A stretch of 64,000 nt of DNA from Branchiostoma floridae (GCF_000003815.2 NC_049990.1:18667248-18731247); one strand, 5' to 3'. Counted from the stretch's first letter, positions 12,601-27,600 are shown. The notes: generated by a model not told the origin, from the sequence alone. Numbers and translations are program-made.

Positions 12601-15600
12601 ATTATTTGCAATCTTGATGATAACATTGATCAAATGTATATTGAGGATATTACATGACAGGCAAATTGGAAATGAGAGAGATATTGATTCAGACTTTTTA
12701 GAATATCTTCCAATTCTTAATACCACAGCAGGCATTCTGTTAGAAGAAGTAAGTTCTTATTACTATTGGCTATAATGGATTATCATTTTGTCACCTAGGT
12801 TGAGGTTACAGGTCTGGGCTCAGGCTGTGAGTACGAGCTGACAGTCCTAACTCTTTCGGGAGAGAAGAAAAGGCAGGCAGTTTCTCTGAAACAAACGACA
12901 TGTAAGTGTGAATATAAGTCACACCATGGATATTATGTAACATACTTTATGTCATACCTGGGCCGCGATAACATTTGATAAGGTGTTCTGGACTGTGTGA
13001 TAAAAAGCTGTATCACACAGGCTTCGAGGTTGTATCACACAGGCTTCCATGGAATAATCCAATCGCGGCATAGTCAAAAATTTGAATACCTGATTTGGAT
13101 GTTGGAACATTGCTGTTGTAACACTTTTTGTTTGCAGGCACCAAATTTGTTCAAATTTCTGGTGCATTTTGCATCGGTCCCAGCCCTCCCGCGGCCGATA
13201 CGGAATGCACTGTGTTGTATTGATAAATATTCTATATAAAGAAAATTATCACCTTTGGATACTATTAAAAGGCAATTATAGCTTAATTATGTGTAGCCTT
13301 CTAGATCTCTGCTTTAGTGTACAGATTTGTGTTGGAAATCTGAGATTTGAATTCCTTGATTTTCTGTTTTGCAGGGCCAGAAAGTCCACAAAATTTTAGG
13401 GTATCACTCATTGCAGAGTACTCGCTCACCGTGGTTTGGGATCCCCCTTCTAGTGGACTTTTTTCCCAGTACATAGCCAGCATTATGCCAGAACATGGAA
13501 CCAACCCTAAAGTCTCGCTAACCCCTTTGGATGAGAGAACGGTAAGAAAGTTATTTTTTCCATATTAACAGTGTCAATGTGATTATGAAACTTTTTGTCA
13601 TGTATGATATCCAGTTGATATAAGTATTACTAGCGTTATATTGAATGATTAGACCCGCCTGGGAATTTTCTACATGTACAATGTCAATGTCTACCCCACC
13701 ATCGCCTGTCATGCATACAGTCATACACTCTATCAAATTTTACCAAGCGATCAGACAGGTTAACTTTGTAAACTTCGATAAATATCCAAATGTTTCCATT
13801 GAGTCTTATACAATTATAGAACACTATAACCAGATGGTGCTTTGTAGATACATGTACCTCGTATAATAGTTTCATCCTGCATACAAGTAAAGGCCTGTAT
13901 TTAAAAAATGAGAATATGCCTGTTGCGCTAGCAAATCTCTCAAAGTAGACCAGATAAAGGTCAATTTTGGAAATAAATGGCTTGAGACAGCCTTACAAAG
14001 TTTACTAGCTCGTTATAAGATGCTGTCTATTAATAACCAAAACAATAAATTATGTATATTATCCCCCACAGGTCACTTTTGAAATCCTGCACACAAATAC
14101 TCATTATAATGTCACTTTGCGTGTGTTGTCGGGTACTCAAGATGGGATGCCTTTGACTATCTCAGCAACAACAAGTAAGGGCTTTTTCTTTTACAATACC
14201 CTACAAAATATTCATTGGTGGCGTTGTGTGGTGTGACTGCAAGGTGTTTGGCCCAAAACACAGAGATGACATCCTAGTTTAAAACCCTGCCATGCTACCA
14301 TTGGTACCAAGCTTGTGCCCCTGGGAAAGGCACTCAACACGACTTTCCTCGCTCCACCCAGGTGTACAAATGTACAAAAATGTACTACCTGTTTTCAGTT
14401 GGGGAGGTAAAAGGCGGTGGGAGTGTTGAGCTTCACATTATATAGATAACAGCCTATTGACCCTGTGATGAAATCATACTGCTTGTTCATAATGATACAA
14501 TGTCATGTAGAATCTGTTTCCCAAATAGAAAATTATAGGTCTCAGACTTCAGAATTGTTTAGTATCATAGCAACACAGTGAACCTCTATAATCATTTGGC
14601 AAGTTTGATTTTAATCTATCTAACATTACCATCTAGTGCTTCAACATTGAACATTGAACATTACCAATATATTGATCCTTGTTAAATTCAGCTTTACACT
14701 TCACAGATCAATATAATCTATGATGGCTGTCAAGTGGTCATTTAACTGAGACAAAGGACTTAAGGAATCTGTTATAAGTCATAGGAAGACTAACTATTGA
14801 TTTTGTGATCTTTTTCTTTAGAGATGTACTACCATTTTCCCATGGATGAAAGAGTGGCTGGTGGCATAGCTGGACGTTACGTACATGGACCACTGACTGT
14901 ATTCGGTGATGTCAACCTTGTCAAGGTAAATCATAGTTTATTACCAGTCAAATGTCTTTGTTATATATATATATATATTACCTTATATCATAGTCGGTCT
15001 GTATTTACGTTCGATATCAGTGTTCTGACCGGTCTATATTTTATGGTACGGCCCGGGGCTCCATATTTCGATTGGAATGATTCAAACTCGCTTGCTTGCG
15101 CTGCTGTGTAAAACTCGAACAATAGTTTCGTTCCTTTGCCTGATACTTTAATTTGTTTGAATTGACAAAGTTGTTTTCCCTATGTTTACATGTTGTGTAT
15201 ATGGCATTATCACCTGTTACTAACACTGCATATGCACACTGCTATTTATCCCCATTACGGGGGCTGAGCAGTAGAAAAGAAGAAGATCAGTGCATTGATG
15301 TCTTTTGCTCTTTTTTTTTAGGTAAACTTGTGTAATGAGTTTCCTTGGGTTGGCATGATATGAATAAAACATAACACGGTTTATTGTGTATCGCCCTTGG
15401 TCCCAGTCCTCCCGCGGGGTGGATTACCCTACGGTCTTTGGCAGTCTAATAATCCTATCTGCGGTTGGGCCATACCTCGGGTGATATGGAGTTACCCGTG
15501 TTGTATTCTGTGTAATTTATATATTACACTAAGTCTTGTAAATCAGCCATTGATATGAAAACTAAATGACCACAGCCTCATACCTTCGCCAAATGACATG

Positions 15601-18600
15601 CACGCCTTTTTTAGTGATGTACTATAAAATGTTGATGACCTTCTCTAGCCAGATAACAACACAACTTAGTTAAAACAGGAATGTCTTTTGGATGTATTGA
15701 TATGTACATGAGGCCCCTATTTGCATGATGTATGTCAACAGCCTGTATACATGCAGTGATCAATCGAGATAGAATGGACATGCAAGATGGTCATAGTCAC
15801 TCCATTAACATGTGCCGTTGTCAACTTAACTCTTTTATAACTACAAAATGAATGCCCTTGATGTGTTGGAATAGGCGCCTTTTATTAAAAATAAAATTAT
15901 GATGATGGTCCTTCGTGTCTTTTCAGGGTTGGGAGAACAGTGCTGCGAGTTTCCGCATCGGTCAAGGGAGGATGGAATCAGAACGTGGAAGCACCATGAG
16001 CCAGTGTATAGCAAGCGAAACATTCTGTGACTCCGGGTATTCGACCTATTTCTGGTTCAACCCCGGGAAGACTTCTTCATTTTCAACCGTACCAGGCGAC
16101 GGCATTGACCTCCTTGGTATCGGACTTGGTTAGTGTGATGTTGAACATTTCTTTACCATGTTGTACGCGTATTACAAAGGGAAAATTGCTCCTTACAACA
16201 TAGGTTTACTACAGTTTCGTATTCAATTGGTGAGCTAATGTTGTATCAAACAAAGCGGCCAATAGTGTGATATTTCCGTAAAAATCACAGAACCCAATGG
16301 TTCAATCATTGGTGGGGCATCTTCCTCTGCTTCCATATGCAGAAGTCAAACACAACTTGTCTAGAGATATAGCCGACACTAGTATATAGTACGTGTTTAG
16401 TCTGTAAAATTTGCTACGATAATGTCAATCAATTGTCCATTGTCAAGTTTTTACAATGTACTTCTATATAGGCTAACGTCACATTTCCACAAAGGGGCCC
16501 GGCCAGGGAGCTTTGGGATACAAAAAGTACGAGATAAAAGACTACAAGAAGACAAAACATACCAGAAATAATTCAACAGCATGCCTTGTGCATACTCATT
16601 GGCATAAACTTTAATTTTTCGTTTCCGCAAACAGCCCGGCCGGGCCCCAGGTTGGAAATGTGACGTAGGCCTTACAGGTAGCCCTGGGCATAAAGTTGAA
16701 AATAAACTTTCTTATACATAGATCTACATGTAATGATTGGTAATTCTAACTGGAGAGATTGGTTTGATATGTTGGTATGAAGTTCAACTGCTTTACTTTG
16801 CCGAACAGACAGACTAGTTATAATTGTTTATTGCATTAACACTTTTTTCTAAAAACCATTTCTTTGTTATTACAGATAACAATGCGGCACATCCAGGATT
16901 TCTCTTCACTACCCCAAGTGCCAGCAGAAAAACCTTTCGACTTGAGATGACTGTCAATCATACAATGTATCAGGCGTTCGTAACCCTGCCAGGCGACTGG
17001 TGGTCTCACATTTCCTTTGGGCGTACAGGGAACGGAAAGGCAGTGATGTAAGTATAAAAAGTACAGTTTATCTTCGAATGAAGACTCATTTGTGTTGGTA
17101 GAATCCATAGTTGAATGTTGTTGAAGAGATTCATTAGTCATGTATGTTCACAGTTAATAGAATTGTCATCAATCAGTAACTGTTATTAAAGGTAAGCACA
17201 CATACCTCCAAATTTTTGATGGCTATCAGTCCATCTTCATGACAGAGTGACCTTAGGCTAGTTCTCGCAAGACTTGGGATAACTAGGTCAAGAGTTGTGT
17301 GGATCTTCTGCCCCTCCTTGCGGAGTAGGGGTAAGTAGGACTTGTGCAGCTCCCATATATAGTTGAACGGCTTTGAGCTTAAAGCTTTGTTGCAACAAAA
17401 GGAAAGCACTCACTATGAATTTTTAATCGATCCCGTTGACCTTCATTAGAGGGCTGAATAACTGCACTGACGTTCTAGGAGTCGGAAGTGACGTCAAAAG
17501 CGAATCAAAAGTGGTGTGAAGACTGAATTTACCACCGTCATGGTTCAGTGAGGGTTGATGTGCTCTGACGTACATTCAGCTGCCTCCTTAACGCCCCTCT
17601 TAAACTAGTCCTGCTCGTGTCCAAAATCTTGATCCAGGAGATTTTATATGACAACTACATAATAGTACCTTGTTACTTCCATGGACATTGGTTAGACGTT
17701 GTGCAAGGTAGTGATTTAAGTAGGACTTTGGACACCAGAAATACCTGGCAGTGCACAGCTCTAATTTTACCTGCATTAACCTGCATTCTTAATTATGCAG
17801 ATGGTATTTCGAGCCCAGATACAGCATACCAATATTTCAACACAATATCGTATAAAATTTAAAGAACATTCTTTGTATCAATGTGACCTTTTTCCATTTT
17901 TTTCTCCAGAGGTGTCAACGGGATCGAAATGGCTGACGTCACCAGTACATCCGTAGGAGAGGTCAACGTGGAAACGGATAGTTGGCTGTTCATTGGTCCA
18001 ACTGGAGAACAACCCATCTCTAGTACAGTAGGATTCGACCAGATTATATTTTACGAGAGATGGATTCCTCCCGAACATCTACTTTGTAAGTTGATCTGAA
18101 TAATGCTTATGTTCAACTGTGTATCAGATGAGAAACTTTTAGTTATATTATATGTAAATGCCCCCATTATGAGGACGAAAGAAACAACCTTTTTGACACA
18201 ATCAAGACAATATTTCCAACTTTTCATCAGTTAGTAGACCTCAAAAAAACTATATTTCTGTTAAAATCACAGAACCCACTATTCATTAACTAAGGAAGTG
18301 GGACTTTTCATCAGCCACTGCCTCCAAAGAAGAAGTCAAACCTCCCAGTAAAGAATGTAGAACCATTAGATAGCTGACGTGTTACTTGTTACTTTTTACT
18401 GTCTGTATCATTGCAATTAGCCTACGGGCATGGATTTGCAAATAAATAAATAAATATAAATATATGGTTATAAACATATACATCAAGGTGCTTTCTTCGA
18501 CAAGTGTTAAATACATGCTATGTTTAGCATGTTCTTAATCATTATACAATGTAATATATACAAACTACATGTATATGATGCAACTGAGAATGAAAAATTT

Positions 18601-21600
18601 GATAATTAAGAGAGGTCATGTCCACGAAATCACTAGACTTCTAAATGTCTTCCAGGTTCATTTGTCTTTTGCTCATCCCTCTAAATCATGATCAATTTAT
18701 TGCAACTCTAACCAACCGTACAGTGAGCTACTTTTATCCATTTACTAAGAAGTGAGAGGAAGTTGATATATACAACTCTTAGAGTACCCAGACGGATATA
18801 GGTTCATATGCATGTACATCTAAATGTATATAATTGTTCCCATTGTTTCATGTATATGGTTTCTACCATGTGACTAGCACATTGGGGCAAAAACATGCAA
18901 TAAAGGCCTTCACTCATTCGTTCCGTCGTTCCTTCCTTCGTTCTTTCCTTCCTTCCTCCCTTCCTTCCTTCCTTCGTTCATTCATTCAATTCGTTCATTC
19001 ATTGTTTCCCCAGCTGAAATAGAACACAAGTTAGAGATAGAGCAGCCAAACAAATCTCACCAGAATGGTGATCTAACCTGTCGAGCCATTGGGAACGTCA
19101 CAACAACTACAGATGGTCAACATATGCTGGGGACTACAGGATATTTGAACTGTGGAAATAAGTAAGGACAGATGGAAAATCGAAATAGCTATTTGATAGA
19201 GGGGGAAGTTGGGTAACACTTTTTTATTGACTAGAAGATTGAGAGCACAATAATTATTACAGATTTGTATCATATCTCTTATTTTCTTTGTTTTCTTTTT
19301 CATATGATCATAATACATTTAATGTCGGATTCTACATATAGATAGAACTCTTAGGCTAATACTACATGTAGTTCACTTTTATCTGCCAGTTATACGTAAC
19401 GGTTGTACATGTATTTATAAACAAGGTATTTAAAGACAGTAAGTTGACATAATTTGGTTTCAAATTGCAATTAGTTTGAAATTATTGAAACCACCGTCCA
19501 TCGACTTGTGTATGATACACAGATGTAATATGCTTCTGTGTTCCATGTAAATTGGATGCACAAATTATTTTATACAACTGTTGGACATGACATTCAATAA
19601 TGCATCAATTTTCAATAATGCTGATTTGTATTTCCTGGTTGTTTTGTTCTATAGGTATATGTCGTGCGTCGGCAGCACGGTTTACTGTGCCCGCGGATTC
19701 AGCCTCGTGTTTTGGCTCAAGGTACAATGTGATGGCGATGCCAGCAGTAGAACGATCATCAGTAATATGGGACAGTGGTCCCCGGTAACCAGCAGGGGAG
19801 TCCGACTTGTGTACCAGCCTGGCAGGCAGGAGTTGGTCCTCACTATGGCGAGCAGGGAAGGAAACGTGTACGAGGCGAAGGCAAACATGACACTTGGAAC
19901 GTGGACTGAGATTCGGGTAATCAACATGTTCATTAGCTTTTGTACTTCAATCCTATCTCTGTACACTGTGATAATTGTGATAATGATGATACATGTATAT
20001 ACTGGATAAATCGGGGTAATGGATGTGTATGGCGATACATGGTGCTAGTATAAATTTCCTGTGTTTTTTGTGTAATGAGCCATACATTTTTGTCTTTAAC
20101 TCAGTTATTACTGCTATTACAAGATTATGTTCCAGGTATACTGGCACTACATGTAGTAATATTACTAGATACTACTTAAGTCAGACAGGTACATCTGGAA
20201 ATAGTTGCCTAACAGTAGCAATAAATCCTACATACGTCAGATAATTTTAGTCTCAAGCATCAAATGCCAAAAGCAACTATTACCATTATCATGTAATTGC
20301 TATTGGTAGATCCCGCTTTTTGGGTAGTGTTGGACATGACTTTGCTTTTAGAGCATTCACGAGGGACATGACAAGCCCTACTACCCCGGTAGCATATCAT
20401 GAGTAATCATAAAATGACGGTCGTCATGAAGACATTGCTCCCTGGTTTTTGTGTATGTTTGGCTAAAATAAGCATCAATCCACTGCTGATGTCATGATGG
20501 TTTCATCATCAGAATATAAGATATATGAGAATTCTTTTTTACACAATCAGCAGTTACATTGCTTACGTTTCGATGTCTCTCAGACATTTTTGTCAGAGCA
20601 TCTAACTGGAGATCTGCTTCTCACTGCTATAGATGTATGTAGCTGATGTAGGTGCATCAAGACATACATCGGCAACATATAGCGGTGAGAAGCAGATCTC
20701 CAGTTAGAAGCTCTGACGAAGGTGTCAGAGCTTCTAACTGGAGAGACATCGACAACTTGCAAATAGACTTCTCATCGAAACGTAAGCAAATGTACTAAAT
20801 AACTGCTGGTTGTGTAAAAAAGAATTCTCCTATATCGTTTTTTTTTGTGCACAGGTTGTTGGATCAGACGAAGGGGCGACACTCATAGTAGGAAGCATCG
20901 AGGCTGCTGGGGTGGAAATTGCGTCTTTTGGTCAACTGACTTATGACATGGAAACGACATTGATGATAGGAAGAGATGAAAGAGGTTTGTTTATGGAACG
21001 CAAAATCCTTATCTTGTATTATGATTTTTGACGATTATACAGTAGAAGCCATTAATTGCACAGCCTATTTGCCTGACGTGTGTTTCGTGCAATTATCCAA
21101 CTGGTGCAATAATGAGAAGTTATGCAGAAGTGAGCGTTAATCCGTTATGTAATTATCTGACTTCTACTCTACCATAATGAGACTGATGATACCCATTGGC
21201 AAGCTGAATGAGACATATCCTAACAGTTAGTTATTGTATATTGTAGTTAATGTAGTAATGACATAATTATAATAATTTTTTATTGTATTGTAAGAAAGTT
21301 CTATATCTTCTATAACTAGTACTGAAAAATTCATTTGTCTTATGCGCATTGAACAGTTTATGTTAGTCAAATCCATCACATCAAATATATTGTTATTAAT
21401 TAGTAAGATATTTTACCAATTTTGCTTTTAGAATGTCCAGTATCAGATTACGTCAGTTTTAACGGAATTTGCTACAAGCACTTTGCTGAGGAGAAGACGT
21501 ACGCCGAGGCTCGACAGACGTGCGCTTCAGACGACGGGCTGTTAGCCATGCCGAAGGACAGTGCTTCCAACGCGTTTATCTTCAATCTCGGAGGTGAAAA

Positions 21601-24600
21601 TCATTGGCTGGGATTCACTGACGTTGACACAGAAGGCCAGTGGGTATTTGAGGACGGCCAAACCCTAGCGTCATCCGGCTATACCAACTGGAAAGTCAAT
21701 GAGCCTAATGATTTGGGGGCAGAGGACTGTGCTCAATTTATCCCACCGTCGGATGAGTGGAATGATGTACCATGCGATCGCACTTTCGGATTTGTATGCC
21801 AGATCTCAGGTATGCATTTTTTTAAAAAGATACTTCATCTATATATATTACATCTTTTTGCAGCTATATATAATATGTATGTTGCTGGATTGATATGAAT
21901 TGTACATGCAGGATATGGTTCTTAATGCTACTGTAATTCAGTGTCACTGTCATCATATGGTTTAATATGACAAGGGTAATGAAGAAAAAAATCACTTATT
22001 AACCATGAAAAATTATCATTTCTTTTTGACTGCAGGGTGTCAGAATGGTTACTCGTACTTCTCGCATACTGGCCGGTGTTACCGTGCCTACGACACAGAG
22101 AAGACCTTCGATGAGGCTTTGGCGACCTGTGAAGCAGAGGCAGGCACCCTGGCCATGCCTCGGGATGACATCACCAATGACTTCCTCGTTGCTTTGAAAA
22201 ATACCGTGAACGTGGATTTGGGGTTCTATTTTGGGCTGGACCATAGGGGTGGAGCGTGGACTTACGTAGATGGAGGAGCGCTGGGTTACACCAACTGGGG
22301 CGCCGGAGAACCTAACGGTGGAAGCGAGGAATGTGGGGGTTTCTTTCCGGCAACATTCAGTACAACGCATCTTAGGGATAAGTGGAACGACGGGCCCTGT
22401 TCGGGAAAACATGGTTTCATCTGTGAATCAGTGAAGGGTAAGTACTGTATTCTTATGTGATTATTGTTGAATATCAATGGTTATCATTAGTTTGTATACA
22501 AAGGCAGAAAATGGGGGTCTCATCCAGAATTTAAAGGAAGGCTACCCCTTGTTGGGCAGCACAGGTATATAAATTATGTATGGACAACATAATGTAACTT
22601 TTAATGAGAGAAGCGGCAAGATGTATGAAGTGGCAAAGGGAAAGTTATTCATTCATGCTTGTAAAGCTTAGGTCTCCTTTATCCGCAAAGTCTGTTGTTT
22701 TAAAAACGGTATATGTATCTTGTGATATCATGTTGATAGACGGTGGTTTGAAATTGCAATATTGTCAAAATTTTTCAGTTTGAAACCAACATCCATCATC
22801 GACATGATATCCGTAAATACCTTATAAAACCAATGGATATACAGGTTAACCCTAGCGTTAGTTAACATGAGTCCAACACTCTATATCCACAGGAGCTGAA
22901 CTAGTAGGCTTGTGGCCATTAAACGTGGAGTCTGGCGCATCAGACGTAACAGGAAACGGAAATGATGCCGTAGCAAGAGGAACCCTGTTATCACCAGGTC
23001 CGTTTGGAGACACCGATGGAGCGTTCCTGTTTTCGGGGACTGTGGGTTCCTACCTCGACATTCCCAACAATGGCAGGCTGGATGTGCGCTACTCCCACAC
23101 CGTACTGGCGCACATATATCCTACTGGTGCGGCAGGGCCGATTTTCGCCTATATCACAAACGGCAATGATTGGGGAGTCCATTTTTTTCAGACAGGACCA
23201 CAGGAACTGACCCATCGGTACGTTTATAGTGTTGTACATCTTTATAGTAAATCTTTTCTCGGACGGCATTGGCATTGTGGTAAACGACTGCAGGAGTAGA
23301 AAATAGCATACCATATTTTTTTCCAATTAAGTATGCACCCCTGATTTGGGGCAAGTCTCAGACAGATTGATAACATACCCCTACTCCACCAATTTTTAAC
23401 AGACCTTGAACTGGATAAATTAAGAAAAATTATATATGATGTTTTCCCCATGTTATTTTGCATGAATCTCCAATTATGTCATTGTCTCTACACACTTGTG
23501 AATTGCCTGCTGTAACTTATAAATCACTGAGAATAAACTGGTAGAACAAATCAGCAAGTACATCTCACTGAAAAAACAGTTATAATAAACATTATATCAA
23601 AATTAAAGTCACTATACTTATAAGAATTGTATGCAAATGTCACTCTTATGTAAACCATGTTTAAATTATAAGTTCCTTTGGTAAAACTGTGTATGTTTAG
23701 GCTCTGTTACCATTTGTCTGTACAATACCTTCAAATAAAGTACACACGCCCCAACTTTGGCAACAACTTGTAGCACCTTTTCAATTTTGAAAAGTTTAAA
23801 AAGTGTGTACTTTATTCAAGAACATCATATCCAGAACCAAGAGAGCTGGCAGCCACTTCTGTTTATAGCTCAGACCCTTTAGACTGTTCAATCATGATAT
23901 TTATAAAGAAAATCATTGGCGATAAGCAAGTCACATACAGGAAGAACATTCTTTGCAGTTAACATTTTGACTTGTCTTTAGGGTTGTTGGAAGGAACCGC
24001 AACAATGATTCCCCCTTCCTTATTGCGAATGTGCTGAATCAGAATACTTGGAATTACGTGGGCGGATCCTACAACAGTGTCACGGGAATGGCATCCGTCT
24101 GGAACAACGCTCAGCTAGTCAATGAAATATATGCTGGAGTTGCAGAAGTCAAAACTCAGTACCCGATCCGCGTGGCGATGAAGGACGGAGATAGTCGGAT
24201 CTTCGCGGGTCGTATCGCCTGTCTACAGCTGTACAACTATGCCATGACTCCAGGACAGATTGAAGCAGCACGGTATAAGTGTAAGACAAGCGGTGAGTCA
24301 AGGGGCTTGTACTAGTAAATAAGGCATAGGAAAAATGTTGTGTCCCTGGTTTCGGTCCTGAAAATTGACCCTGAACAACTTGTGAATTGCCTACTGCAAC
24401 TTATAAATCACTAAGAATGAAATGTTAGAACAGATCAGCTAAGTACATCTTCCTGAAAAAAAGTTAAACATTATAATATCAAAGTTATAAGAAATGCATA
24501 TTAAAAAATTTTTGGCTCCCATGCCCTTGTATTATGACTAAATGACATAAAATTTGGTATGAAGGTAGAGTAGGACAAGTGTCGACAGTATGTCATTTTC

Positions 24601-27600
24601 TTTTATGTCAAACATTGCTAAAATTGTTGAATTTAGGGATTCTTTGCCATTTTTAGACTAAAATGTATATAATTTATTGGCTCCTAGGCCTTTATATCAA
24701 AATCAAATGATCTGTAATTTGCTATTAGTGTGCATAATGTGCCCACATTTGGCATGAATGTGCCCACAGAACTCACTCTTTTGGTGTACTACTTTGTTAC
24801 ATTTGCGATATTTTTGCCATTTTGACCAAATATGCAGATTTTGGGTTCCTATGTCATGATATAGCCTTCTGATCTGGAATTTGGTATATGGGAATTAGAC
24901 GAGTTGATGATTAAAAATTCCATTTTTAGTGGAAATGTTTTTGGACTGGTCTATTATACCTTTTCGTGCATGCACCGGGGACTTTTTGTGCTTAATTCAA
25001 TTTGGACTGGGTTTGTTATTCTAAAGGCCATGTTTTCTGGGAGTATTGTTGGACTGGTCTATTGTGCAAATTCACATGAGGTGCACTGGAAGATTCAATT
25101 CTTGCATCGGAGCATTTTGTAGGATTCATTTTGGGCTAAACTATGATTAGTCAGTGATTTTTAAGGAGAAGTGTTCTATTTTTGCACATGGGTGATTTGT
25201 TGCATGGAGAGGAAGATGGCTGAAATAAGCAGTATTTGCTCTCAAGCAAATGTCGGCCTTTCTAGTTCACTGCTTTATTTTCTTCTCCACAGTTGTTCCC
25301 AGAAGAGTCGGTTTCTGGCCGTTGAATGCAGAACATCTTGCCGATGACATCAGTGGAGGAGGCAACCACGGCGTGGCTGTAGGAACAACTTTGACAGAGG
25401 GACCCAATGGTGAAGCTCAATCAGCATTCAGCTTTGCTGGAAATAGTCAATCCTACATAGGTTAGTAAGTTTATATCGATACAAGCTGGGGAACCGGTGA
25501 AACCGTTATATAGCGTTGCTTTATCTCCACTTTATTTTGTGTATCACTGATTCATTCCTGAGAAGCACAGGACAGAGTTTTCATTCGATGTGGGATTTCA
25601 TCTACGTGTTCTGCTGGTTACTGTAAATGCATTTACGTCCACGGGGATTTAATTTCGTGGTAGCGGAAAAAGGACTTTTGCCGTTGTTTTGAGGTTGCGG
25701 TAGCAACATATCCTCTGTAGTCTCTTACTGCCATGGAAAAACGTTTGGGGTGGCTTTAAGTTCACGGTGAAGCGGCCACCGCGAAAACCGCAAACATTAA
25801 ACCACCGCGAATGTTTCTGCATTTACAGTACTTCATTAGTGTTCCCCAGGGCAGTCTGCTCAATATATCGTAGATCAGTTCAATATCAATGTATTGGACA
25901 CAACATGACACTTACATAACATTTTACTGCAATTTTGTTGACAGAAATTCCCAACAATGGAGAATTGGATGTGAAAAGATCCTTCACTGTACTGCTGTTC
26001 GCCTACCACCTTGGAGGTAGTTCAATGTTGGACTATAGAAGCCCTGGGCTAGGGACACATATTTGGATCTGGCCGGACCGCCAACTTTATGTTTACGCCA
26101 ACAAGTATGTACCATGAAGTGTCTATATTCTAATATCCGTAGGGATGTGGAATCATTGGAAGATGCCAAGCATCATAAAAAGACGACAAGGCTCAGTTGA
26201 TGTTCAAACTTATGATTTTACATTAGATTTAGCTGGGTACATATATGATTTGCATGGGATACACATCGTCCGAATGTTTATATTACTTGGATTTGAAAAA
26301 TATTGTATCAAGGTGTATTTTGCAAGTTTCAAGGTGAACAGATACAGCCTGTGGAATATCATCCATGTTGGCGTTGATATATTAATAAGTAAAGTTTATT
26401 GCAAATTCTTGCCCGTGGGCTAGTTGCAGGTAACATAAGAGATTCAGTGTAAAAGAAACAATATCACAAGTGTCAACTCCAGTCTAAAGCTAGTAAAAGC
26501 TAACACTAGATCCTGGGTTATTGGGTTCGACTCCTTTTCTGAAGACAGTGGAAGACGAAAGATCCCACCTTTTCTATTATGTGTGGGTTTTGTGATGTTA
26601 AAAGGAGAACTGTTTTCTTTTTGTCAGTGAGTGTGAGGAAGTTTGGGTGGAATTTGGTGGCCTCTTCAAACAGCTCTTTTCTTTCGTGATCACAGAAAGA
26701 AGAGTTTGACATAAAATGTGTTTCGTCTTTCACTACATTTGACGTACATTGTTTGCACGTTCTTTCACACACGGATAGCTTCTTGTCGATATTCTGGCAA
26801 CATATATAACCGTTATCCCAACCGTTCTTGCTGACAGTATTCAGGCCGCATCCAACCACGCCTTTCAATCGACAAGTAACTTGCCTCAAGGGCAATGGAT
26901 GTTTCTTGGGGTTACCTACGACTACGCAACAGGGCAGGTACAGCTTTGGAAAGATGGTATCAATATCGGCAGCACAAACTTTGGTCAACTGGAACACAGC
27001 ACAGCGAATCCCATCAGGCTTGCAGACAGTCGTGCACACTCAGTACCTTTCAATGGCAAGTAATTTATTTTATCAAGCTAGCGATTAGTCACTGCATCTG
27101 TAAATCAGACTTGATTACTTATCACATTTAGGCCACACCAATTTTATTTCTTGTTTCTCGGATAAAAAAAAAAATTGAGTCGGTCAGTCGAAAAATCAAT
27201 AAACGAAAACTTTTGCAAAAAGTCGGGGGTGGGAGAGATCGAGGGGCTAATAATTACAGTTAATTTAGGGGTCCCTGGTAGCAAAGTCCAAAGTTTCAAC
27301 AGAAATTATAAACGTACCGTCCAAAATAGGCATGTACAGCTACTGGACTTTGAGGCCCGCCCATAGTTAATTTGAGAAAGGAGAGGCTGTGAAATTTGTC
27401 AACACGAGGTGTGGCCATCAATTTGAAAAGTTAGTTGTTTTTTTTCAAATCGGAAAAAATAGGGTCGTGAAATCCGAGAGACAACAAATAAAATCAGTGT
27501 GGCCTTATTTACTCCTCAACATAACTTTAAGACAGACAACGTGATACATGTAGTTGAAAAAGTGGCAAGGCTGACCCTAAGGTAGGCCCTAACAATACGA

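Noticed and set aside
26518-27039. 173-codon - strand frame as a gene
   Set aside because: Its lower half is LINE-like and the upper half is the antisense of the LamG exon 26838-27055. It is a chance fusion of two readings.
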